Below, one piece after another: positions 31,997-42,634 of a stretch of DNA of 64,000 nucleotides. The DNA comes from Ophiostoma sp. CBS 140.51. Taxonomy: Eukaryota; Ascomycota; Sordariomycetes; Ophiostomatales; Ophiostomataceae. Below the pieces are notes generated by a model. It worked only from the letters and a program-made list of their open reading frames with translations. It did not search any database and was not told where the DNA came from. Within the stretch, counting starts at the first letter, position 1. Every line of letters starts with the position of its first letter. Made by a program: the position numbers and the translations under genes. The stretch lies in the NCBI GenBank assembly GCA_029298735.1, contig JANSLP010000128.1, forward strand, positions 1 to 64,000. Reading direction: 5' to 3'.

Positions 31997-33749
31997 CGCC
32001 GGGTGATTTTGTAGTTTTGCGGTGGTAGAACGGTGGGAAGAGGAATGTGCGGCCGTGGTGACGACAATGGAGATCACGTGCGCCGGAACGTCGGAATCGG
32101 TGGGTGAGGAAGGTGCGGGCGTAGATGGAGATTGGTGAAGATAGTAAGAATGAAGTAAAGAGTGAAAAAAAGCAAAATGAGGCAGAGAAAAGCAGTACAA
32201 TGCAAAAATCGCTCGGGTGTGTCAAATGCCAAAATGTCAAAAAAAAAAAAACGTCAGAGCTAAGCACGTCACGAATGCCTGCCATCCAAAGATCGACGAG
32301 CACACGACCGGCCCAAAAGAAAAGGCGTACAAGTGAAAAAAGTAACACAGCGTTACAGCAGGACTTTGCAGGTCCAAACGGGTTTTCCTTCCCGGCGCTA
32401 CGAGGCGCTAGAGTGAACAAGGCGGGCGGCGAGACAAGGGCGAGGCGAGGCAAAAAGCGACGGGCAGAAACTTCTTCCACAGTTGTGGAATTATGGAATC
32501 TGTACTGGCCAGTTTGGGACTTCATCTTATTGATTTTCATTGTATTTTACATTGGCTCTTCATCACCTAGAAATAACTCTCATAGGCTGGCAAGTTTACA
32601 GTATTCAATGGCAACGGAGGCGGAGTCAAAATGAAAACGAGAACTGGAAATGCCACTGCAGAAATTCACAATGCAGAACTGCACTCTGCACCTTCCAAAT
32701 GTGACTCCGGCACCCACTGCCGTTTGTGTGCTGCACCGGGCCAGCGCTAGCGTATGGCCGCTGGCCGGTGTCGGCCCCGCAGCCTCGCTGTGGTTGGCTT
32801 GGCTGTCCGGAACGGCTCCAGGGCAGGAAGGAGCCCTGGACAAATCTGTCAGGTGCGTCAAGTGGAGTCAAGTCGGTTTCCGACTTTTGGTCTTTTCTCT
32901 TCTTCCTGTTCTTTAGTGATTTTCTGCGGTACTTTTTGGGTATGTCCGAGGGTTGTCAAACGGAGAAACACCGCTCCTGTAATGGCTGCTCGACTACGTT
33001 CTCTGAGTTTCCTGATCGAGCTGGCGATAAGTTGGGGTCCTTGTTGAATTGAAAAAGAGAAAGGAAAATCAAAAGGCTGTCAGCCGAGCCGTTGCGTATC
33101 TCCTCACACCTCTTGGCCGAGTCACATCACCGAATTCCTGCTCGGGTTGTTGAGTTTAACAGCTTGGTTGTACGGCCGTAGAAGCAAGCGAGAAACTGCC
33201 CGCGTAGATGTGACTTGAATTGACAACTCTATTCAGCAACGAATAGCAAGAGACGAGAAAATAAAATAAAGCTACAAACTGCACTTGTGGACATCCGGGG
33301 TAGCTTCTTTAAAAATGGAGAGGTTGGTCTCGTGCCCGCCGTTTCATCACAGATATCACTCAAAGGCTTGAACATGTGCTGTCTGGTGTTATCACATAGG
33401 CTTATTGTGCCATACTTCGCGTTATGTAGCGGTTGACTGATAAAAATATGTCAAATATGCACGAATGTTGATCGAGAAGACATGCATCTTGTCGTGTATT
33501 TCTACCTAATTAACTAGAAGCAACTGGGTAGCAGTTAACGGGCTGAAAGCAGACGTATTGGTAAGGCATGAAATTAATGAAAAGGAAAGAAAGTCAAAAG
33601 CATATACCCAAGCTACCCAAGAACATCCCTGCTCTAGTTTTCCGCAACGCCTGAAGAAATGGGAATTTGAAGACAAAACAAAATAAAACCAAAACAGCAA
33701 GTTAAAAGACTAAAAAACAATATCACTCATGAGATCCCTCTTCGTAATC
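31997..33749. other. Intergenic
   Basis: About 1.75 kb between two minus-strand genes (the Hsp70-like 3' end at its right, the MFS promoter at its left). Short overlapping open frames on the plus strand (32125-32634, 32650-33052) have no family features and are rejected. An A-run lies at 32240-32251. Confidence 0.5.
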
Positions 33750-35588
33750 TTAATCGAAGCACACCTTGACCTCCTGGCTGGCCAGCCGCTGGTCCTTGTA
33801 AAAGACCTGGAAATCGACGGATGCACCCGTGGGAATCATGACAATCTCATACGAGAACTTCTTGAACACCTTGCCACTGGGCGACGTGTAGTCGGGCAGG
33901 CTGTCGACAATCGAGGCAAAATTGCAGCGGATGTCGCACAGCTTGATAACATTGTCCTCGCGGCGCGTGGGAGCCTCGACGTCGTTGCAAAGGTACAGCT
34001 CACGCGTCCACTCGGTCTTGGGCTTGTTGAAGAGGAGGTAGAAATCGTGGCGGATGGGTGCCAGTGTCTTGACCGAGTTACCCTTGCGCAGGTACCACTC
34101 CATCTGGCGACCGGCAAAGTAGACCTCCTCCTTGTCGTCCCAGTAGCGGTCCTCGAGCTTGTGGTAGGAGGCATTGTAGAGCTGGGAAAAGCAAAGACCG
34201 ACCGAGAAACGGGAAACAGTCGAAGCAATCTGGATGGGCGGTTCGAGAAGTAGGCGGTTGTCCTCACCATCGGCCTTGAGAGCCTTGTAGAAGCCCTTGT
34301 AGACGGCACCACGGCAAATGGCCGTCCAAGGCTTAGTACCTGTCGACTGCAGGACGTTGATCTTGGGACCGTGACGGTCCTTAAGATGCTGGTAGAGGTA
34401 AGGAGATGCACCAAGACCGCCGACCAGGATGATGTCAGTGACGTCGAGGGCCTTCTTCTTCTTGACCTCGCGGATCTGTTCATCGATCAACGCGTCGATG
34501 CCCTCAAACGAGTAGGCAAAGAGAGCCTCAATATGCTCGCCCGTCAGGTGGAAGCGACCCATTTTGATGTGCGGCTCCTTGCTCGAGTCCGTCAGCTCCG
34601 CCTTGGAGTTGAACGCCTCGGCGGGGATGCCGACGGTGTACTGACGCTTGGAGTTGGCCTGCGACTTGTACTGCGGCTTGATAGCCTGCTGCCACTCACC
34701 CTTGACCAGCTCCTTGATGCCGGTCTTGGACAGGTTGGACCACTTGGGGCCCAACCGGCGCTGTGACATCTTTTCAAAGGCCTCGTCAATAAAGATACTG
34801 CCATACAGACCGCCCGTACCCTCGACGGCCTCCTCCATGACGACGGGTGATGCGCGCGTCACGTTGTAGCTGATCAGATCAACGGTACCACCACCGGCAT
34901 CGCAAATGATAAAGACATCACCTGCTTTGCTGGGGTTGGGGTTGTTGTAGAGCGTCGCTAATGCGGCGGCCTCGGGCTCGGTGACAAACGACAGCTCCGT
35001 CTTGCCCGCGGGCCGGCTGTCCAGAATACCCGCCTGCGCGACGGCATCTTCCATGCGCTGGCGAGCGTAACCCTTCCAGATGGCGGGGACTGTAAGAACG
35101 ACGTGGAACTTCATACCGTCAACGGCAGCATCACCACGATCGCGGCAGATAGTGTCGATGACGTGTTCCCAGAGCAGTCTCAGATAGTCTGCGACCAAAT
35201 CTGTCGACGTCTTGCCCGTGTCGCGCAGCATGCGACGACCGCGGCGCACGTATTCGGAGTTGCGCAGCTCGTTGTCGAGGTCGTCCTCCTTGAGCAGCAG
35301 CAGCTTGAACCACTGGACCGGGTCTGCGTCTGGTGGGATCTCGTAGCCCCAGTAGATCTGACCGTCGTCGTAGTAAAGCTCGGTAGGTGCTTTGCCCTTT
35401 TCCAAGCCCATGCCCGGCCAGCTGTGGATGAGGTTGATTTGTTCTTGCTCGAAATCGTAGGGCGTGGCCCAGGCGACGCCCGAGTAGGTCGTGCCAAAGT
35501 CGATACCGATAATCAAGACATTGGTCTGGTCGTCAGAGATGCCCTGCCAGTATTCAGTGGTGGACGACATCCTGACAGAGTCTGCCAT
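33750..35588 (-). CDS. Hsp70-like ATPase (actin-like fold, fungal HSPA12-type)
   Basis: A 612-residue protein read from the ATG at 35588. A second ATG six codons in is also possible. It keeps the Hsp70 nucleotide-binding signatures: phosphate-1 loop IGIDFGTTYSG (about 27-37), phosphate-2 IICDAGGGTVDL (about 222-233), and the adenosine motif ILVGGLGASPYL (about 384-395). It lacks a canonical DnaK substrate-binding domain and the EEVD end, so it belongs with divergent Hsp70-family proteins expanded in filamentous fungi rather than with the housekeeping chaperones. Such proteins bind ATP. Clients and roles are mostly unknown. The gene is intronless, and its 5' region faces the coiled-coil gene across about 2 kb. 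Confidence 0.88.
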   Translation of the reverse strand: MADSVRMSSTTEYWQGISDDQTNVLIIGIDFGTTYSGVAWATPYDFEQEQINLIHSWPGMGLEKGKAPTELYYDDGQIYWGYEIPPDADPVQWFKLLLLKEDDLDNELRNSEYVRRGRRMLRDTGKTSTDLVADYLRLLWEHVIDTICRDRGDAAVDGMKFHVVLTVPAIWKGYARQRMEDAVAQAGILDSRPAGKTELSFVTEPEAAALATLYNNPNPSKAGDVFIICDAGGGTVDLISYNVTRASPVVMEEAVEGTGGLYGSIFIDEAFEKMSQRRLGPKWSNLSKTGIKELVKGEWQQAIKPQYKSQANSKRQYTVGIPAEAFNSKAELTDSSKEPHIKMGRFHLTGEHIEALFAYSFEGIDALIDEQIREVKKKKALDVTDIILVGGLGASPYLYQHLKDRHGPKINVLQSTGTKPWTAICRGAVYKGFYKALKADGEDNRLLLEPPIQIASTVSRFSVGLCFSQLYNASYHKLEDRYWDDKEEVYFAGRQMEWYLRKGNSVKTLAPIRHDFYLLFNKPKTEWTRELYLCNDVEAPTRREDNVIKLCDIRCNFASIVDSLPDYTSPSGKVFKKFSYEIVMIPTGASVDFQVFYKDQRLASQEVKVCFD

Positions 35589-37604
35589 GTGGGGGGATAT
35601 TTGGGTGGAGGGGAAGGATAAAGTAGGGAGGATTGTCGAGGATCAGAAGCGAGGAGAACGAAGTGTGACTGTCGAGGTAGTCAGAGCCAGAAGTGGAAGT
35701 GTGAATGAGGGAATGTAAGAAAAGAAAAGTAAATAGAGAGAAGCAGAGTGATCAGATGAAAACAATCGAAGAAGATGGATATGGCAATGGAGGCGAGGCA
35801 GAAATTAGAAATTAGAAATCAAATCAGAACAAAAAAAGAGAATCAAGGACAGAGGCATAAGTCTCACCTATTGTGTGTTCAGTTACTCCCCGACAAAGAG
35901 GAAAGAGGCTGGCAGCCGTTTTGTATGGTTGGTGGTGCCAGGCTTGACAACCGGCACTACGACATACTGCAAGCAACACCGAACAGCACGGCAAACTACA
36001 CACGGCACATTGCACGCAGCCGAGAACCGATCCCAGGATGCCAGCATGCAAGGTGGGGAGGCTCGGAGTGAAGCTGTCGCCTTTTCCCCTCCTTTCCCTC
36101 TGGGATGGGTCTAATTCACGCTTGGGAAACTCTCCAGCGCGGGTCCCTGGAGTGCCTGACTGCTAGAGTGCCTTGTTTCACCTGCCGAGCCTTTTTTATG
36201 TTTCCCTCCTTATTCTGGTGCTGATCGGCCTTCGTTAGCGATAAGTTGAACCTCCGTAGTGTGTGCCTGGCGTGGCCTTGTTTGGTCTTGTGTGGCCCAT
36301 GGCGGCGGAATACAGTGGAGGCGCGGGCCTTCCCTGGCCTTGTCTGGGCCTAGCCGTCGCCTAAAGTTAGTTTTATGGTAGGCCTCTTTTATCGCGGTTC
36401 AACAGAGATCAAGCGAGTTTTTCGTCTTTCGTCCTTTTCCTCCTTCTTTTGCACAGCCAGTGCCACCCTGCTATGCTCCCTCTTGTCTGGACCGCTCTTG
36501 GGCTCTTAGAGGGGTAACTATCACTCGCTACAGACTTGCTACAAGCACAGAAAAAGCAATAGATTGAGCGAAATCGACCGAAAAACTGCGACACGAACGA
36601 GAAAACAGAACAAGGCGCACTTGGCGAAGGAATGCGCAAATGGACAGTGGGTGGGGCATCACTTACACGACTAGCCAATCAGGAGGCCCTAAACTTCAGC
36701 CTCGTCAATCTTCCCATACAGCCACCATGCAGTCTCGCGTCTCAGCCCCTCTCTCAACCCCACTCGAGGTGCCTTGGAAGGGACGAGGGGATGCACGAGG
36801 GGAGTAGGGAGAGCAAGGGAAGGAAAAGACCGGACGGAACGTGACGAGAAGAGTAAAGGGCCCGGAGCGTGCAAGTATGGGGGCTAGGTCCTAATCACAA
36901 GTGGCCGCTGAAAACGAGGCGAGGCAGAGACGGAAAAAAAAGTGGCCTTTGCCGCTATTTTGGCGTAACCGCCTACAAGGGTCCGTCAAGGTGGCGCTCG
37001 GTGGGTTGGAGTTAGTGGACAGAGGGGAACAAAGAGGGGCAGTGTTGGGTGCAATGTGGGTAGATGGACAGAAAGTGATCCGAAATATTGGAGGGGAAAA
37101 GGGAAACGAGAAAAGAAACAGAGAAGCGCCAATGGGGAGGTTGGGGCTGGGGTCGAAAAGGCGAAATGATGCAGCTGTCGCAGCTTGGGGATAGGCGCTC
37201 CGGTGCGAGCTGGCCTGAAGGATCCTGGCTCCGGATGTTTGTGCGTTTGCAGCCAGCAGAAGGAAAAAGTGAAGAAACGAGAAAACTGTTGTGAGCGACA
37301 AGAATCAAAAGGAGCCTCAGCCAAGATCGGACCTCGTCTATGGAGTTGCTTGGCACTTGTCTTGTTATATTTTGTTGTCATTTTTGTGTGATTCCTTCAC
37401 GAACGTCATCCTTATCGCGACTTTCAACGACAGTTCAGTTTTTTACTCTTTTGCCCTCACATGGTCTTCAATTTCTACTACCGAACCCTCCCGCTCCGCG
37501 TCTCACCCTTTGAGCTCGCGCAGGTCCTTTTCGACCCGCTGCTGGATCCTCTTTTCGAACCTCTCCTTGAACCTATTTTTGAACCTCACGAGTACATTAT
37601 CATC
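35589..37604. other. Divergent intergenic region
   Basis: About 2 kb between the Hsp70-like gene (minus) and the coiled-coil gene (plus), so both promoters lie here. It contains a short direct duplication (AAATTAG copies near 35806-35818). The last 144 bases (37461-37604) are open in frame with the coiled-coil gene and could extend it. No other gene is supported. Confidence 0.5.
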
Positions 37605-39851
37605 ATGGAGGACGCGATCAACCAGCAAACTCAACAGAACCAGCAAGCCCAGCAAAACGCCCAGCAGCAGCAGCAGCAGCAACACCAGCAGCATCAACAG
37701 CACCAGCAACAAGCTCAAGAAAATCAGCTGCAACAGGAGGGTCGCCAATCCTCACGGAAGCGCATAACCAAGACACCGCCTGACGCCTCAAATCCCAACA
37801 GCAATAAGCGGCCAAGTGGAAACAGCGGTGGAAACAACAACGACCAGCCGCCCATCCCGGAGCGCACGTCGTCGTTTCCAGAAGGCACCACAGAGGCCAA
37901 GAAGAGCAGCAAGCGGAAAGGCCGCAGCGGCTCGACACCCAACACAAACACAAACGAAGACTCGGGCGCGGCCCTGACAGCATCCGAGATTCTCAGAATG
38001 GGCGGTGCAGACCTTCCAGAAGACGACGGTGCGAACCAGAGCGGTGGTGCTGGGATCCACGACGACGGCGAAGACAGCGAAGCTACCGAGTTTGGTGAAG
38101 GCAGCGAGACCTTTGGCGAGGCATCCGGCCCAGCAGCAGCGCCGCCCCCTGAACAGGCACCGAACTCATTCGCGGCGCGCAAGGGCAAAGGCAAAGACAA
38201 GGACAGCAAGCGCAAGGGCGGCAACGGAAACAAGAATAAGGACAAAGGTGTCAGTGGTCAAGATGGCAAACAGTCTGCATCTGAAGCTGGTGGTGGTGGT
38301 GGCAATGGAGGCAACAATAGTGGAAATGGTGGAAACGGAGGTGGCAGTGGCAAACAAGAGGGCAAAAGAAACGACAATGGTGGCGGCGGCGGCGACAACC
38401 TCGGTGACTACTCGTTTGGAACACCACGCTTTATCGAAGAAGACATGTGTAGCGACGACGATGGTCACGATCACAGCGATTACCACGATTTTGACCACAA
38501 CCACGGCCACGGCCATGGACACAGCCATAACCACGAAGGCGGCGACGATAGCAACGTCATCAACCTCAACAACTTTCCGACCAACTTACGAGGACCCAAC
38601 GATGGTCGGCAACAGAACAACAACTCCTCTGCCTCTTCAGCATTCGCATCCATCACACACACACTCGCCGGCATGATGCCTCTTCCTCGCGCACCTCGCG
38701 AGGACTACATGCGCACCATGACCAACGACCGTCGCAGCCTTCAGGAGACTGTGCAATCCCTGATTGTCACGCTGCAGCACGAGCAGATGCGTCGCATGGC
38801 TGCCGAGGACAACATTTCTGTCCTCCAAGAGAACCTCACGGTCTACAAGGACCTGGCGAATCAGTACCGCGACGAGGCCAACAAACTGCGTGAAGAGACA
38901 GAACGCTCCAAAAAGGGCCATATGCAGGTCTTGCGCGACCTCAACCGCTTCAAAGCTGGTCAGGGTTTTAGTCAAATGGCGGACGATTTCCTGACGCAAA
39001 AGGCCCGCGAGCTGCGCCAGGACATCCGCGACTTTGCCATCCAATATTTTGACGGCGAGTTTGAGGATGCGGCCAAGAACGAGCGCCCACGTGCCCGTGC
39101 TGAGACTAAACTAGGCGAGTTCATGGGTGGCATCAGCCCGTTGGACCCTTTCCAGAGCTTCCTGGTGTCGCCAACACGCTGCTCCAGCGCCGTTGAGTCC
39201 TTCCTCTGGGTCATTTTGGCCAAAACTGTTTTTGGTGGTTGGTACTGGGCCGGCGGTGGACGCTTGCCTCTGCACGACGTCTTCGCCTGGATGCGGCCTG
39301 TTGACTTTTCCTTTGCTGTTTACAACGATGAGACGTCCGACTCAAAAGACGCTAACAGCAGCCCGGCCGATCCCGAGGCCGAACGCCGCTTCTACACTTG
39401 GCGCGCCACGACGGCCAAGCTCGTCTCGGAGCGGCCCGGCATTGCCGTTCGCGACAACCTGCGCAACAAGCTGGTCGAGGAAATCTGCATGACCATTGAG
39501 CCCTACTTGCGTGCAGCAAACGACGGCAGCCACGCAGAGGAGCTGCACAACATCATAAACAAGGCCATTGAATTCGACCGCGACACAAGCCAGCAGGCAT
39601 CGCGTCTTGAGTGGATCTTTTGCCGCCACCCGGGCCAAAAGGACCGTGGCGAGCCCCAGCGCTTCAATCCCAACGTCATGGACATTCAAATGTGGGAAGA
39701 GACGCCTACGGATCAGTCCGAGGTCCTGTTGGTTGTTGCGCCCGGTCTACGCAAGCGTGGTCGCTCCAACGGTGAGGATTACTCCGTGGAAACAATGCTA
39801 CTCAAGATGGATGTCACCTGTGACCCGGTAACGGACATGGTAGTTGGGTAG
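37605..39851 (+). CDS. Q/N/G/H-rich coiled-coil protein, function unknown
   Basis: A 748-residue protein if read from the ATG at 37605. An in-frame ATG at 37461 would add 48 residues, but the later start has the better context (A at -3, G at +4). The order is: a polyglutamine region from CAG/CAA codons (about 4-45), a basic Ser/Asn/Gly-rich disordered region, a run of Gly/Asn (about 225-265), an acidic and His-rich block with alternating His (about 285-318), a leucine-containing coiled coil (about 370-460) and a folded C-terminal domain of about 270 residues with RDFAIQYFDG and VAPGLRKRG stretches. I have an impression of similar C-terminal domains in other ascomycetes but know no function. 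The N-terminal half has the make-up of prion-like or condensate-forming proteins. Confidence 0.75.
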   Translation: MEDAINQQTQQNQQAQQNAQQQQQQQHQQHQQHQQQAQENQLQQEGRQSSRKRITKTPPDASNPNSNKRPSGNSGGNNNDQPPIPERTSSFPEGTTEAKKSSKRKGRSGSTPNTNTNEDSGAALTASEILRMGGADLPEDDGANQSGGAGIHDDGEDSEATEFGEGSETFGEASGPAAAPPPEQAPNSFAARKGKGKDKDSKRKGGNGNKNKDKGVSGQDGKQSASEAGGGGGNGGNNSGNGGNGGGSGKQEGKRNDNGGGGGDNLGDYSFGTPRFIEEDMCSDDDGHDHSDYHDFDHNHGHGHGHSHNHEGGDDSNVINLNNFPTNLRGPNDGRQQNNNSSASSAFASITHTLAGMMPLPRAPREDYMRTMTNDRRSLQETVQSLIVTLQHEQMRRMAAEDNISVLQENLTVYKDLANQYRDEANKLREETERSKKGHMQVLRDLNRFKAGQGFSQMADDFLTQKARELRQDIRDFAIQYFDGEFEDAAKNERPRARAETKLGEFMGGISPLDPFQSFLVSPTRCSSAVESFLWVILAKTVFGGWYWAGGGRLPLHDVFAWMRPVDFSFAVYNDETSDSKDANSSPADPEAERRFYTWRATTAKLVSERPGIAVRDNLRNKLVEEICMTIEPYLRAANDGSHAEELHNIINKAIEFDRDTSQQASRLEWIFCRHPGQKDRGEPQRFNPNVMDIQMWEETPTDQSEVLLVVAPGLRKRGRSNGEDYSVETMLLKMDVTCDPVTDMVVG
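37666..37720 (+). repeat. CAG/CAA (polyglutamine) tract
   Basis: An imperfect run of CAG and CAA codons interrupted by CAC/CAT, encoding Gln/His, inside the N-terminal region of the coiled-coil protein. Length polymorphism is likely. Confidence 0.8.
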
Positions 39852-40376
39852 CATGTACAGTGTGTTGGAAATTTTGCGCTATTTGTTCTCGGATACATGA
39901 GCTCTATGAGTTGTTCGGTAGTGTTGAGCTCGTTTTATTTACTTTTCACGGAGCACATGCACTTAACGTGCTCATCTAAATCTACCTTTATTCATAATGT
40001 CAAAAATGGAAATCCCGCCGCAAAATGTCCGAATCCGGCTTTTATTGCACCTTCTCTGAGCACAGCCTCAGCGCCTAACTTCTTTGCACTTTTGAGACAT
40101 AGTATTGGTCGAATATATGCGGGCCATCCTACATCTGCCTTTCCCACGTCCATATTTGTCGGTTTCTGTGGTCCTTCAATCACCCCCTTTTCTGTTCCTT
40201 TAACATATCTTTCAAAAAAAAAGTGCAACTACCGTTCTCTTAGACTTTTCTTCTTTTCAAAACAAAGTTTCCTCTTTTCTTTCTGTCCCCCTTTCCCTCG
40301 CTCATTTGTTTTCTATCTGCTTCCAATCACTTCCCCCTTTTGTTCAGTCTCGGACGCATTTCTCTCTACGCGTACA
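39852..40376. other. Intergenic
   Basis: About 525 bases, T/C-rich from 40180 to 40375, leading to the HET-domain ATG. It looks like an ordinary promoter and leader. No gene was seen. Confidence 0.55.
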
Positions 40377-41927
40377 ATGCGTCTCATCAACGTCCAGACC
40401 CTTGAGCTTGAAAACTTTACCAACGACGCTCCCCAGTACGCCATCCTATCTCACACATGTATCAAGGGCCAGGAGGTCACGTTCCAGACAATGAGGGCAG
40501 GCGGTCCTGCTCCCAACGGGCTGAAATGATGGGAAAAGATTGTTGCCTGTTGTGAGCGGGCGGCCCACGACGGCTGGAACTACGTCTGGGTTGACATCTG
40601 CTGTATCGACAAGGCAAACATCGTCGAACACAACGAGGCCATCAACTCCATGTTCCGCTGGTACGAGGAGGCTGTCGTTTGCTATGCGTATCTTGCTGAT
40701 GTTGCCTATAAAGCCGTTCTCGTAGATGACGTTTATCTGGAGTTGCAGAGGCAGGAGAAGCTTGACCAAGAACGAGCGAGGAAGCAGGATTCAAATACAA
40801 GCACTCTTCTACAGAAGGACAAGCAATATGTTCATTTTGGTGAACGGTTGGCGAGGAACGAGGAAGGTGCACAGACAAGTGCCATTAAGCGTCGCCGCTT
40901 TGCTGGAAGCCGTTGGTTTGAGCGTGGCTGGACGTTCCAAGAGCTACTTGCACGGCGAACCCTCCTCTTCTTCAACCTGGCATTATCATGGGCTGCCAGG
41001 CGAGAAACCGAGCGCATTGAGGACCAGTCCTACAGTCTTCTCGGCCTCTTTGGCATCCATATGCCGCTGATATATGGTGAAAGTCATGCAGCCTTTGAAC
41101 TGCTACAAATGCAAATATTGCAGAACGGAGACGACGAAACCATTTTCGCTTGGCAAAGCAATCCGTTTTTAAGCCAAGCAGCACATGGTTTTCTGGCTAA
41201 GCGACCAGCGTACTTTCGCGGCTGCTCCGGATTCGTGACAAAGCCCCGCGACGATTATCGTGAAGACGGTGTGATTCTGTCCAAAGACAATCTCACACTG
41301 CAGGCCGGCCTTTACAAGCGGTGTGTTTCTAAATGGGGAGATATTTCTGACAGAGATTTTGTGCTCATCACAAACTGTCACACTGGCGATGCACCTAAAG
41401 GTTCTAATGCGGGCCAAGCCTGGGACAATTGTCAGCTGATCTTTTGTTTGTATCACGACGATAGAAGGCCCAAGCTGTTCCACTTCGCCAAAGCCATTTT
41501 ATGCAGGGTTCCCCATTTTCTTCCCCAACCGCTAAATATCAAGACATTAGATGAGGCGACACTCTTCGAACTCCGGGTTGTAGAGGTTCAAAAGGATATA
41601 AGCCGCTTCAGACGCTTGAAAAACGCCTTTCGTGATGAATTGTACGATGGCGGCCCCCATACGACGCCATATGGCTTCATGCGCTATTACGACCGTCTTT
41701 GTCGCCTTACCGTCAAAAATCTCCCGGAGAATTACCAAATGATTGTTGGAGCAACCTCTACGAAAAATAATGGCATTGAGCTCCGGGATCTTGCTTTGGA
41801 ATCTTCCCCGCCCTCGAGCTCCTCCGACTTCTTCATTGACATCGACGGCGCCGTGTATGAGCCGCTCCGCCCAAGTTACTCCATCTTGCCTTTCCTCCTC
41901 ACAACGAGCAGAGTAGTCATCAGCTAG
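40377..41927 (+). pseudogene. HET-domain gene, broken by an in-frame TGA
   Basis: The ATG at 40377 opens a classic heterokaryon-incompatibility (HET) domain: the QYAILSHT start, then after the break WVDICCIDK, the INSMFRWY block, RWFERGWTFQELL, and ERIEDQSYSLLGLF...MPLIYGE. The frame is interrupted after codon 50 by a TGA at 40527-40529 and then continues in the same frame to a stop at 41927. There is no frameshift and no convincing intron that would remove the TGA. The segment that in most HET domains separates the aromatic RTLLFF strand from the SWAARRET motif is missing, which suggests an internal deletion. HET domains trigger cell death in heterokaryon rejection. This copy is probably inactive unless the TGA is read through. 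Polymorphism between strains is possible. Confidence 0.8.
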
Positions 41928-42634
41928 ACTCACGCAGCCCTTACTCCCGCATGACCATGCAGTTAGATCTGCCTGACGACATCGTGGTTCTCCAGACGCA
42001 TATGAAGAAGCACCTTGTAGCCGTGTGCGCCTCCAGTACAGTCCCGGCCAAGTCCGGTGCCCTAATTAACAATAGATACGGTGGCAGATCCTCCGACTGT
42101 ACGGAGAAGAGTGGCGACCAAAATGCCCTGCCCAAAGAACTAAAAGTGCTGTCAGTAGGTGAGACTGTGCTACTGACGATACGCGTCCCTTTACCCAGTA
42201 TCGACAAAAATAAGGACAACAAAGACGGAAACTCATATATCCTGGGTCTTATGCTCGATGGCAACGGCCCTCTTGCCCATTATGGTCTCTAGTCTCAAAA
42301 CGAGCTTCTTAACGAGCTCCCTCCGCCCGATGGCTCCGAAGAAACTCGTTTACCACATGTTGCTTGCAAGCAGCACATACTGCAATAAATGGTAAGCGAG
42401 CTGGCATCAGCGCCACCACAGCTGCCTCGATCTGCCATCCATCTGGAACAGGGCTACCGTGTAAGTGTTGTTCAATGGCCCCAGGCAGCCAAACCTTCTC
42501 GTCTCAAAGGCGGTGCATCAGCCTCTCGAGTCGGCACCAACTTGGCTTTACTCTTCGTATTCGAGTCCATGTTGAAGATTTTAGCTATCAACGAAAATCA
42601 ACATAGCCATAAGGAAGTGGGCGAACATGACTGA
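41928..42634 (+). pseudogene. Decayed 3' part of the HET gene
   Basis: Directly after the HET stop, a second frame (+2 relative to the HET frame) reads through 41928-42634 with protein-like composition. It is interrupted by a TAG at 42290-42292 and a TAA at 42386-42388 in the same frame. Both stops could derive from CAG and CAA by C-to-T change, the pattern left by repeat-induced point mutation. It may be the C-terminal region of the HET protein shifted by an indel, or a separate relic. I do not recognise the sequence. Confidence 0.4.

Noticed and set aside
23275..32000. A secondary-metabolite cluster around the P450 and MFS genes
   Set aside because: No backbone enzyme (PKS, NRPS, terpene cyclase) or cluster regulator is present, and the genes are separated by unrelated ones.
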